64,000 nucleotides of DNA from NCBI RefSeq assembly GCF_900143005.1, contig NZ_FRCS01000009.1, forward strand, positions 1 to 64,000, given 5' to 3'. A model generated the notes under the pieces. That model was not told the origin of the DNA. It ran no database searches and worked only from the letters and a program-made list of their open reading frames with translations. The translations under genes were made by a program, and so were the position numbers. Origin of the DNA: Cryptosporangium aurantiacum. GTDB taxonomy: Bacteria > Actinomycetota > Actinomycetes > Mycobacteriales > Cryptosporangiaceae. Of the stretch, positions 33,464 to 42,154 are shown piece by piece (position 1 is the first letter of the stretch; each line of letters starts with the position of its first letter).

Positions 33464-34125
33464 CGGCGATCCGCCTTGTTGTGGTCGACGACCAGGAGGT
33501 CGTGCGGACGGCGTTCGAGGTCCTGCTCTCCACCCAGCCCGACTTCGCCGTGGTCGGCTCGGCCGCCGACGGGGAGCAGGCCGTGCGGGTCTGCGGCGAA
33601 CTGCAGCCCGACGTCGTGCTGATGGACATCCGGATGCCGGGCACGGACGGCATCGAGGCGACTCGTCGGGTTCTCGCCGGCCGTCGGCCGCCGCGCGTCC
33701 TGATCCTGACGACGTTCGACCTCGACGAGCACGTCTATGACGCTCTGGACGCCGGCGCCAGCGGATTCCTCCTCAAGGAAGCGACCGCGGAGCGGGTGTT
33801 CGACGCGGTCCGGGTCGTCGCCGCCGGGGAGGCGCTGCTCGCCCCGACCGTGACGCGGCGGCTGATCGCGGAGTTCGCCCGCGGACGCAAGCGGCGCCGG
33901 GAGCTGGATCCGGCGGTCCGCACGCTGACCGCCCGCGAGACCGAGGTACTCCGGCTCATCGCCGAGGGACTGTCGAACCCGGAGATCGCCGCCCGCCTCG
34001 TGGTCGGCGAGGAGACCGTCAAGTCGCACGTCAGCCGGGTGCTCGCCAAGCTCGGCCTGCGCGACCGCACCCAGGCCGTGGTCGTGGCGTACGAGTCGGG
34101 CCTGGTCATTCCCGGCGCGCGCTGA
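33460..34125 (+). CDS. Response regulator, NarL/LuxR type (221 aa)
   Basis: The receiver domain has the acidic pair VVVDDQE, phosphorylated Asp in [13 protein letters not shown], Thr in LILTTFD and Lys in GFLLKEA. The LuxR-type DNA-binding domain is [20 protein letters not shown] followed by [19 protein letters not shown]. The GTG start overlaps the kinase stop (GTGA). Its most likely target is the divergent ABC operon. Its 3' end overlaps the convergent secreted phosphatase/nuclease gene by 20 bases. Confidence 0.92.
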   Translation: MTAIRLVVVDDQEVVRTAFEVLLSTQPDFAVVGSAADGEQAVRVCGELQPDVVLMDIRMPGTDGIEATRRVLAGRRPPRVLILTTFDLDEHVYDALDAGASGFLLKEATAERVFDAVRVVAAGEALLAPTVTRRLIAEFARGRKRRRELDPAVRTLTARETEVLRLIAEGLSNPEIAARLVVGEETVKSHVSRVLAKLGLRDRTQAVVVAYESGLVIPGAR

Positions 34126-35008
34126 GCACCCAGCGGAACGTCGTCCGCAGCGGATAGTGGTCGGAGAGCGGCTGACCGTCGTCCCGGACGAACGCGGGAT
34201 GTTCGTTCGCGTAGTCGACCGCGGCCACGGTCAGCCGCGCGCTCGACCGGTAGAGGACCTTGTCGACGACCTCGCACGCGTCGGTGACGGCCGCCGGGTC
34301 GCAGGTCAGGGCCGGTGCGCCGAGCGCGGGCGGCGATCCGCCCCGCTCCAGCTCGACCCAGGCGTCGGTGAGGCCGGCGGTGGCCACCAGCTCGCGGATC
34401 GTGTCGCCGGTCCGGGTGTAGCGGGTGTTGGTGTCACCGGCGACGATCACCGCGTTGCCTGCCGAACGCGCGACGATGAACGCGCCGAGCTGGGCGAGGT
34501 TCGCGCGGCGGGCGGCCAGGTCGGCGTCGGTGCTCCCGGCGTTCGCGTGCACGTTGTACAGGTCGAGCAGGACGCCGTCGGCCAGCTGGACCCGGAGCAG
34601 CGTGAACCCCTTCGGCGTCAGGCAGTCGAAGCCGTTGCACCGCGTCCACTTGACCCGGGTGAGCCCGCTGATCGGATACCGGGAGAGCGTGTTGAGGCCG
34701 CTGCCGAACGGCACGCCACCGCTGGTGGGGGTCCGGTGCGGATGGTTGTCGGCCCGGTAGAGCGCCGCGTGGTAGTTGAAGTCCTCTTGCACGTTGACGA
34801 CGCCGAAAGGCCGGATCCGGGTGCCGATCAGCGGCGTGTTGGTCGCCGGTTCGCTGCTCGACAGTGGCTCGGGTAACCCGGCCACGTTGTAGGTGAGCAG
34901 CGAGAACGTGCCGCCGTCCGCGGCGCGGGCCGCTGGGTCGGTGGCGAACGTGGTGAGGAGCAGCGCGACCAGCGTTCCGAGGATCAGGCGGTGCCGGGTC
35001 ACCCTCAT
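34106..35008 (-). CDS. Secreted endonuclease/exonuclease/phosphatase-family protein (300 aa)
   Basis: A metal-dependent phosphodiesterase fold with a Sec signal ([22 protein letters not shown]). Motifs are [12 protein letters not shown], the metal-binding Glu in [31 protein letters not shown] and the terminal [10 protein letters not shown]. These are the DNase I/sphingomyelinase-like catalytic residues. The Cys residues in RCNGFDCL and [12 protein letters not shown] could form disulfides, consistent with export. It may act as an extracellular nuclease or as a phospholipase C-like sphingomyelinase; the sequence does not decide. It stands alone. Confidence 0.86.
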   Translation of the reverse strand: MRVTRHRLILGTLVALLLTTFATDPAARAADGGTFSLLTYNVAGLPEPLSSSEPATNTPLIGTRIRPFGVVNVQEDFNYHAALYRADNHPHRTPTSGGVPFGSGLNTLSRYPISGLTRVKWTRCNGFDCLTPKGFTLLRVQLADGVLLDLYNVHANAGSTDADLAARRANLAQLGAFIVARSAGNAVIVAGDTNTRYTRTGDTIRELVATAGLTDAWVELERGGSPPALGAPALTCDPAAVTDACEVVDKVLYRSSARLTVAAVDYANEHPAFVRDDGQPLSDHYPLRTTFRWVLSARRE

Positions 35009-35187
35009 GCGGTTCCTCCTCGACGAATGCCCGCGAGCCGTGTCGAGTGTGGCGTATCGGGCGAGCCGCCGGGGCCGAATCAGCGGGCGGCGGGGTCGGA
35101 CGGAGCCCGTGCCGATTTAGGTCAGAAAGTGGCCGGAACGAGGCCTAGCCTCGGTAGTACCTTACCGACCACAGAGGAGCCACCGGA

Positions 35188-35676
35188 ATGTCTGTCAAGG
35201 CGATCCCCGAGGGGTACACGACCGTCACGCCGTGGATCATTTCCCGCGACACGGCTGGGGTCATCGACTACCTGCGAGAGGCGTTCGGCGCCGAGGAACT
35301 CGGCCGGGTGGTCGACGATCGAGGGCTGATCGGGCACGCGGAGGTACGCATCGGCGACGCGGTCGTGATGCTCTTCGACAGCCCCGAGCATTGGCCGGCG
35401 ACGCCCGCGTTCCTCCGGCTGTACGTCGAGGACGCCCACGCCGTGCACCGCCGGGCCGTCGAGGCGGGAGGCGTCTCGATCTCGAAGGTCACCCATCTGG
35501 CGTTCGGTGACCTGGTCGGGCGGGTGCGCGATCCGTTCGGCAACGTGTGGTGGATCCAGACGCGCATCGAGGACGTGACGCCCGAGGAGCTGGAGCGGCG
35601 GTGGACCGACCCGGAGTTCACCGCGGCCATGGAGTACATGCAGCGCCCCGAGACCGAGATCTTCCCCCGCAGCTGA
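35188..35676 (+). CDS. VOC (glyoxalase/bleomycin-resistance) family protein, PhnB-like (162 aa)
   Basis: A single vicinal-oxygen-chelate domain: TVTPWIISRDTAGVIDYLRE, GHAEVRIGDAVVMLFDSPEH, LRLYVEDAHAVHRRAVEAGG and RVRDPFGNVWWIQTR. The arrangement matches the PhnB-like group, which often binds small ligands without a clear catalytic metal set. AGAGGAG lies 10 bases before the ATG. It is a single gene, convergent with the GH1 gene. No substrate can be named. Confidence 0.85.
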   Translation: MSVKAIPEGYTTVTPWIISRDTAGVIDYLREAFGAEELGRVVDDRGLIGHAEVRIGDAVVMLFDSPEHWPATPAFLRLYVEDAHAVHRRAVEAGGVSISKVTHLAFGDLVGRVRDPFGNVWWIQTRIEDVTPEELERRWTDPEFTAAMEYMQRPETEIFPRS

Positions 35677-35689
35677 GCGTTCGGGCGGC

Positions 35690-36852
<1,163 letters not shown>

Positions 36853-36856
<4 letters not shown>

Positions 36857-38274
36857 GTAGGGCCTCCGCGGTAGTGGAAGTCAGCGAACGAGACCGTGCC
36901 GTCGGTGGCGTAGAGGCCGACGACACGGCCGGTGAAGGATTTGGCGACCTCGAACGACCAGTAGCGACCGTCCAGCTCGGCGAGTACCACGTCGCCGGCG
37001 ATCAGCCGGATGCGGTCGCCGCCCACGGCCCCGGCGGAGAAGTCCGCCGGTGGTGGGGTCATCTCCAGGCGGAGTTCGACGTCGCCTTCGGGCACCGTCG
37101 TCTTCCAGGTCTGGACGAGGCCGGCGAGGCGCGCCCGGGCGGTCACGGTGGCTCCGGACGCCTCGAGCGCGAACCAGTTGTCCTCGGCGAACCGGCACGC
37201 TAGCCCACCGACACCCCCCGAGGCGTCCACGCGGGTGGATACGGTCGCGCGCAGGTGCCGCTGACGACGCCCCACGAACCACGGGCGCGGGTCGTCGAGC
37301 GTCGTCCCGTCGGCGGTGATCACCAACCGGCCGCCGGTCACCGAGCCCACCGACGTCGGCAGCCGGCGGACGGCCAGCCACCCCGGGTCCTCGAGGTCCA
37401 GCGAACCGAACGACTCGGCGGGTTGCGGGTCGAGCACCGGCAAGCGCGGCCGCGGCCAGCCGTCCACCCAGTCGACGGCGCTCACGAACGTCTCCCGGCC
37501 CAGTGGTGAGAACGCCTGCGCCAGGCCGACCGGCCGTACCCCGAGGTGCACGAGCAGAGACGAGCCGCGCGGACCCTCGACCAGGTCGGCGTGGCCGATG
37601 TTCTGGATCGGCGATCCGCTGCCGGACGCGGTGAGCACCGGGTTGTCCGGGCAGCTCTCCCACGGCCCTTCCGGCGACGGGCCGCGGGCGACGGAGACCG
37701 CGTGGCCGCGGTCGGTGCCGCCCTCGGCCACGAGCAGGTACCAGTGCGCGCCGCGCCGGTAGAGGTGCGGGCCCTCGGGGGAGTAGAGCCCGCTGCCTGC
37801 CCACAGCGCCCGCGGCTCCTCCAGCGCGGCGCCGGTGGCCAGGTCGACGGCCACCTGCCGGATCGCGTCCGGGTGCCGGGCGAACGTGACGTACGCCGTG
37901 CCGTCGTCACCCCAGGCGAGGTCCGGGTCGATGCCGTCCACGGCCGGGATCGGCGTCCCGTCGCTCCACGGCCCGGCGGGATCGGACGCGGTGAACACGA
38001 CGCAGCCGCGCCCGCCGAGGAACACCGTGACGATCACGTAGAACACGCCGTCGCGGTACCGGATCGTCGGCGCCCAGACGCCGCCGGGCGTCGGCACGTG
38101 GTCGAGTGCCACCTGCTCGGGGCGGGTCGCGACGTTGCCGATCTGCTCCCAGGTGACCAGGTCGGAGCTGCGGTGGATCGGCAGTGCGGGCAGGTACTCG
38201 AACGTCGAGGTGACCAGGTAGTACACGCCGTCGACGAGCACGACGCTCGGATCCGGGTGGAACCCGGGGATCAT
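36853..38274 (-). CDS. Glycoside hydrolase family 43 protein (473 aa)
   Basis: A five-bladed propeller enzyme of the beta-xylosidase/arabinofuranosidase group. The general-base Asp is in IPGFHPDPSVVLVDGVYYL, the middle Asp in VDGIDPDLAWGDDG and the acid Glu in LYSPEGPHLYRRG. The C-terminal part (about residue 290 on; DLEDPGWLAVRRLPTS to VSFADFHYRG) is the beta-sandwich that closes the active site in GH43 beta-xylosidases. The ATG at 38274 overlaps the esterase stop by 4 bases; upstream residues of the long frame are not used. No signal peptide: intracellular trimming of xylo- or arabino-oligosaccharides is likely. Confidence 0.9.
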
Positions 38275-39218
38275 GCGGCCACGACGCCGGCCATCAGGTT
38301 CAGCGCGTTCTCGACCGGCTCCAGGTCGGGGCGGCTGTTGAGGAACCCGTGCAGCATGCCGACCGCGGTGACCTGCCGGACGTCGACGCCCGCCTGCGCG
38401 CACCGGGCGGCGAAGTCCTCACCGGACGGCCGCAGGTCGTCGTACTCGGCGTTGATCACCAGCGTCGGGCACAGTCCTTCGAGGTCCGCGTGCGCGCCGA
38501 ACGCGTACCCGTCGGCCGTGCTGAGCGGACCGCCGAGGTAGTTCTCGTTGAACCAGCGGTGCTGGGCCGGGGGGAAGTGCAGGACGGTGGGGACGTCGGC
38601 CAGTTTGGCGGCCAGCGACGCCGACGCCGGGGGCAGGACGGTGTGCGCCACGGCGTAGATCGCGAGCAGCGCCGCCGGAGGGTGGTCGTCGGCGTCGCGA
38701 AGCTTCAGCGCCGCGCCGATCGCCAGGTTGCCGCCGGCGCTGGCGCCCCCGATCGAGAGGCGCCCGGGGTCGATGCCGAGTTCCGAGGCCTGTGAGCGGA
38801 CCCAGCGGAACGCGGCGACGACGTCGTCGTGCGGCACCGGATAGTGGACGCCGCCGTGACAGAGCCGGTAGTCGACGCTCACGACGACCGCACCGGCGCG
38901 GGCGCAGATCTGCCGGGCGGTCCAGTCGGCCTCGGGCATGTCCAGGTCACCGCCGACAAACGCGCCGCCGTGCATCCAGACCAGCGCGGGCCGGTCCGCG
39001 CCGGGCTCGGACGGTTCGTAGATGCGGACCGGAACCGGGCCGTGCGGGCCGGGAGCCGTCGCGTCGCGGGTGAGCACCTGCGGTGGCTCCGGTGCGCCGG
39101 TGATCAGCATGAACTCGTCCAGCAGCGCGCGCTGCGCCGGATCGGCCATCGCGGCCTCCATCGAGGAGATGCCGTCGAGCAGGGGGAGCTTCGCCGCGAT
39201 CTGCGGGTGAATCGGCAT
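38271..39218 (-). CDS. Hormone-sensitive-lipase family esterase in glycoside operon (315 aa)
   Basis: An alpha/beta hydrolase of family IV. The oxyanion motif is WMHGGAFVGGD, the nucleophile Ser is in IGGASAGGN, the acid in NAEYDDLRPSG and His in GMLHGFL. It is a relative of the esterase at 13969-14907. As the first gene of an operon with GH43 and GH1 it may remove acetyl or hydroxycinnamoyl groups from imported oligosaccharides; this is inferred from context. No signal peptide. It is divergent from the sugar-importer genes, sharing a 287-base control region with them. Confidence 0.85.
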   Translation of the reverse strand: MPIHPQIAAKLPLLDGISSMEAAMADPAQRALLDEFMLITGAPEPPQVLTRDATAPGPHGPVPVRIYEPSEPGADRPALVWMHGGAFVGGDLDMPEADWTARQICARAGAVVVSVDYRLCHGGVHYPVPHDDVVAAFRWVRSQASELGIDPGRLSIGGASAGGNLAIGAALKLRDADDHPPAALLAIYAVAHTVLPPASASLAAKLADVPTVLHFPPAQHRWFNENYLGGPLSTADGYAFGAHADLEGLCPTLVINAEYDDLRPSGEDFAARCAQAGVDVRQVTAVGMLHGFLNSRPDLEPVENALNLMAGVVAA

Positions 39219-39295
39219 GGAGTACCTCCTGTGGCGCCGGTCACCGGCGTGCGGCGATGGTCACGGCTGGGCGATCCCCGTTCCAGTGGGCGTGC

Positions 39296-39422
39296 CATTG
39301 AGCGGCAGAACAACTCGGAACACGCCCGTCACACCGGCGACATCGGGGGGTCACTAATGAGGCCCGGACCACAATTTGTATTTCATTGAGCGGCAACCTC
39401 CGGGACACCCCTGTGAGCGGCA
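39296..39422. promoter_or_regulatory. Three copies of TGAGCGGCA in the glycoside-locus divergent promoter
   Basis: CATTGAGCGGCA occurs at 39296-39307 and 39384-39395, and TGAGCGGCA at 39414-39422. All lie in the same orientation within the 287 bases between the divergent operons. An A/T-rich stretch (ACAATTTGTATTTC) lies just before the second copy. Repetition in a divergent control region suggests sites for an unlinked regulator. No regulator gene is found inside this locus. Confidence 0.45.
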
Positions 39423-39505
39423 TCGCATCGTTGGCGCCCAAGCTGGCCGACGTTCTCGGCGGCCTTCATACCCCCTCCGTTTCAGGCGAAGGAGCCCGGA
39501 GCGAT

Positions 39506-41056
39506 ATGAAACGATTCAAGGCTCAGTTCGGGGTGGCCGCGGCCACCGTGCTCGCCCTCGGTTCGCTCGCCGCCTGCAACGGTGGCGGCGGCGGGAGCAG
39601 CAGCCAGAGCGCCACCGACACCGTGACCGTCGCGCTCAACGCCGACGCCGCGCCGACCGGCTACGACCCACTGCTCTACGCCCAGGGCCAGTTCACGTTC
39701 TTCAGCGCGATGTACGACGCGCTGTTCGTCACCGACAAGGACGGCAAGGCCCAGCCCGAACTCGTCACCGAGTTCTCCAACAGCAAAGACAACCTCACGA
39801 CGACGCTGACGCTCCGCGACGACGTCACGTTCACCGACGGCAAGAAGCTCGATTCGACCGTCGTCAAGGCCAACCTCGACCGCCGGAGCGACAAGGACCT
39901 CGTCGCGTACGGCTCGGTCGCACCCGGCGGTGCCAGCGAGATCACCGATGTCGCCGCGCCCGACCCGAAGACCGTCGTCGTCACCTGGAAGGCGCCGCAG
40001 GCGACCCCGGAGACCAACCTGGCCGACACGGCCGGAACCATCGTCGGGCCGGACGGCATCGCGAAGCCCGACTCGCTGCAGACGACGCCGGACGGCTCCG
40101 GTCCGTTCACGCTCAACTCCGGCAAGACGACCAAGGCGAGCACGTACACGCTCGACAAGAAGTCCGACGCCCGGGACGGCGACAAGTGGTCGTTCGACCA
40201 CATCGTCTTCAAGGTGATCCTCGACGCGCAGTCGCTGGCGAACGCGGTGATCTCCGGCCAGGCGGACGTGGCCACGATCCTCGACCCGAGCGTGGTCGAG
40301 CTGGTCACCAGCAAGGCCTCGACGGTCAAGGTCGGCGGCACGATCGTCGGGTTCCCGGTCTTCGACAAGCTCGGCAAGGCCCACCCGGCGTTCGCGAAGC
40401 CGGAGACCCGGCTCGCGCTGCTGCGGGCGATCGACGACGCCACGATCGTGAAGACGCTGCACCAGGGCTCCAAGGGCACCAAGCAGCTCTTCCCGTCGGA
40501 CGGCGCCGGGTTCGACGCCGCCCTCAACCAGACGTACTCCTACGACCAGGCTGCCGCGAAGCAGCTGCTCGCGAAGGCCGGTTACCCGCAGGGGTTCGAG
40601 TTCCAGATCACGATCGGCGGCCAGCCGACCGAGGACATGCTCGCGGTCCAGAAGCAGTGGTCGGAGATCGGCGTGACGATGAAGATCAAGAGCGCCACGT
40701 CGACCGACCAGATCTTCGCCGCGACGAACACCGAGCCGCTCGGCTTCGGCCCGTTCAGCGTCGGGAGCAACCCGGCCGGGTTCGTCGCGGGCGTCGTCTA
40801 CGGCGGGTTCATGAACATGCAGAAGGCGAAGGACCCCGCGATCGACGCGTCGCTCGGCAAGGCGCTCGGCTCCACCGGCGCCGACCAGGACGCCGCGGTG
40901 AAGGAGCTCAACGCCGCGCTCACCAACGGTGGGTGGTACATCCCGATCTACGAGGATTACACCTACACCGGCTACAACAAGAGCAAGGTCGCGGCTCCGG
41001 CCTACGCGGGCACCAACAACTTCCTGGTGCTCTCCAGCCTCCAGCCCGTGGCCTGA
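39506..41056 (+). CDS. Family 5 (oligopeptide-type) substrate-binding lipoprotein (516 aa)
   Basis: Extracytoplasmic binding protein of a Dpp/Opp-type ABC importer. The lipobox is LGSLAAC, followed by a Gly/Ser-rich spacer. Typical segments are DAAPTGYDPLLY, TLTLRDDVTFTDGKKLDS, GSGPFTLNSG and WSEIGVTMKIKS. The ATG at 39506 has GGAG about 12 bases upstream. Although the family is named for peptides, several members carry oligosaccharides. The rhamnosidase and other glycosidase genes coupled downstream make a glycoside the most probable ligand here. A strong hairpin follows the stop. Confidence 0.9.
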   Translation: MKRFKAQFGVAAATVLALGSLAACNGGGGGSSSQSATDTVTVALNADAAPTGYDPLLYAQGQFTFFSAMYDALFVTDKDGKAQPELVTEFSNSKDNLTTTLTLRDDVTFTDGKKLDSTVVKANLDRRSDKDLVAYGSVAPGGASEITDVAAPDPKTVVVTWKAPQATPETNLADTAGTIVGPDGIAKPDSLQTTPDGSGPFTLNSGKTTKASTYTLDKKSDARDGDKWSFDHIVFKVILDAQSLANAVISGQADVATILDPSVVELVTSKASTVKVGGTIVGFPVFDKLGKAHPAFAKPETRLALLRAIDDATIVKTLHQGSKGTKQLFPSDGAGFDAALNQTYSYDQAAAKQLLAKAGYPQGFEFQITIGGQPTEDMLAVQKQWSEIGVTMKIKSATSTDQIFAATNTEPLGFGPFSVGSNPAGFVAGVVYGGFMNMQKAKDPAIDASLGKALGSTGADQDAAVKELNAALTNGGWYIPIYEDYTYTGYNKSKVAAPAYAGTNNFLVLSSLQPVA

Positions 41057-41073
41057 CGCCGCACTCCCGATCG

Positions 41074-41106
41074 GCCGGTGGCCGCGGCACACCCGCGGCC
41101 ACCGGC
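41074..41106 (+). terminator. 14-bp hairpin directly after the binding-protein gene
   Basis: GCCGGTGGCCGCGG (41074-41087) and CCGCGGCCACCGGC (41093-41106) pair perfectly with a 5-base loop. It lies inside the operon and probably lowers read-through or protects the upstream mRNA, so that binding protein is made in excess. Confidence 0.7.
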
Positions 41107-41126
41107 GCGCCTTCGGACGCCGCCCT

Positions 41127-41198
41127 ACTTCGGACCCCGCTTACTTCGGACCCCGCTTACTTCGGACCCCGCTTACTTCGGACCCCGCTTACTTCGGA
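41127..41198. repeat. 16-bp tandem repeat before the first permease
   Basis: ACTTCGGACCCCGCTT is repeated four times exactly (41127, 41143, 41159, 41175), followed by a half copy that leads into the ribosome-binding site of the permease. A degenerate copy precedes it at about 41111. The repeat fills the space between the hairpin and the start codon. Confidence 0.9.
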
Positions 41199-41212
41199 TG
41201 AGGAGCCCCGCG

Positions 41213-42154
41213 ATGCTCGCCTACGTCGCACGCCGGCTGGCCCTGGCGGTCGGCACCGTGTTCGCCGCGGTCCTGATCACGTTCCTGCTGGTCCACATCG
41301 GTGACGGCAGCCCTGGCGCGGTCAAGGCCGGCCCGGGCGCCACCGCCGCCGAGATCGCCGCGCAGAACCAGGCGCTGGGTTGGGACCGCCCGCTCTGGAT
41401 CCAGTTCGCCGACACGCTCGGCCAGCTGATCCGCCTCGACTTCGGCACGTCGCTGATCGACGGCCGGGACTTACGAGCCGACCTCACCGCCCGGCTCCCG
41501 ATCACCAGCTCGATCGCGCTGCTCGCCACGCTGCTCTCCGGCGTCGTCGGCATCGTGCTCGGGGTGACCGCCGCGGTTCGCGGCGGGCGGCTGGGCCGGT
41601 TCATCAACTCCGGTGCGGGCATCGCGCTCTCGCTGCCGGTGTTCTGGGTCGGGATCCTGCTGGTCTACCTGCTGTCGCTGCAGCTGGGCTGGCTCCCGGC
41701 GACCGGCTACGTCGCGTTCGCCGACGACCCGGCCGGGTGGCTGCGGAGCCTGCTGATCCCGATCGTGACGTTGACCGTCGGCGGCGCCGCGATCATCGCC
41801 CGCACCGCGGGCGTCGGCATGCGGGAGGCGCTCGGCCAGGAGCACATCCGCACGCTGCGCGCGATGGGCACGCCGGAGTGGCGGATCCGCTACGTGCACG
41901 CGCTGCGGTACACGAGCGTCCCGGTCGTCTCGGTGCTCGGAATCCAGTTCATCGCGTTGTTCGGCGGCTCGGTGATCGTCGAGAACCTGTTCGCGCTGCC
42001 CGGACTCGGGCAGGCCAGCCAGGCCGCCGCGTCGTCGCACGACATCCCGGCGCTGATCAGCGTCGTCGTGGTGGCGACCGGGGTCGTCGTCCTCGTCAAC
42101 CTGCTGCTCGACCTGGTGGTCGCGGCGCTGGACCCGAAGGTGCGTACCGCATGA
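41213..42154 (+). CDS. ABC transporter permease, DppB-like (313 aa)
   Basis: First membrane subunit of the Dpp/Opp-type importer. The N-terminal AYVARRLALAVGTVFAAVLI helix and the segment LDFGTSLIDGR are typical of DppB proteins. The coupling loop is MREALGQEHIRTLRAMGTPE and the C-terminal ENLFALPGLGQ motif is well conserved. About six helices. The ATG has GAGGAG nine bases upstream, directly after the 16-bp repeats. The stop overlaps the next gene by 4 bases. Confidence 0.92.
   Translation: MLAYVARRLALAVGTVFAAVLITFLLVHIGDGSPGAVKAGPGATAAEIAAQNQALGWDRPLWIQFADTLGQLIRLDFGTSLIDGRDLRADLTARLPITSSIALLATLLSGVVGIVLGVTAAVRGGRLGRFINSGAGIALSLPVFWVGILLVYLLSLQLGWLPATGYVAFADDPAGWLRSLLIPIVTLTVGGAAIIARTAGVGMREALGQEHIRTLRAMGTPEWRIRYVHALRYTSVPVVSVLGIQFIALFGGSVIVENLFALPGLGQASQAAASSHDIPALISVVVVATGVVVLVNLLLDLVVAALDPKVRTA

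Noticed and set aside
41127-41198. 16-bp repeats as a CRISPR array
   Set aside because: The repeats touch each other with no spacers and no cas genes are nearby; they are a simple tandem repeat.
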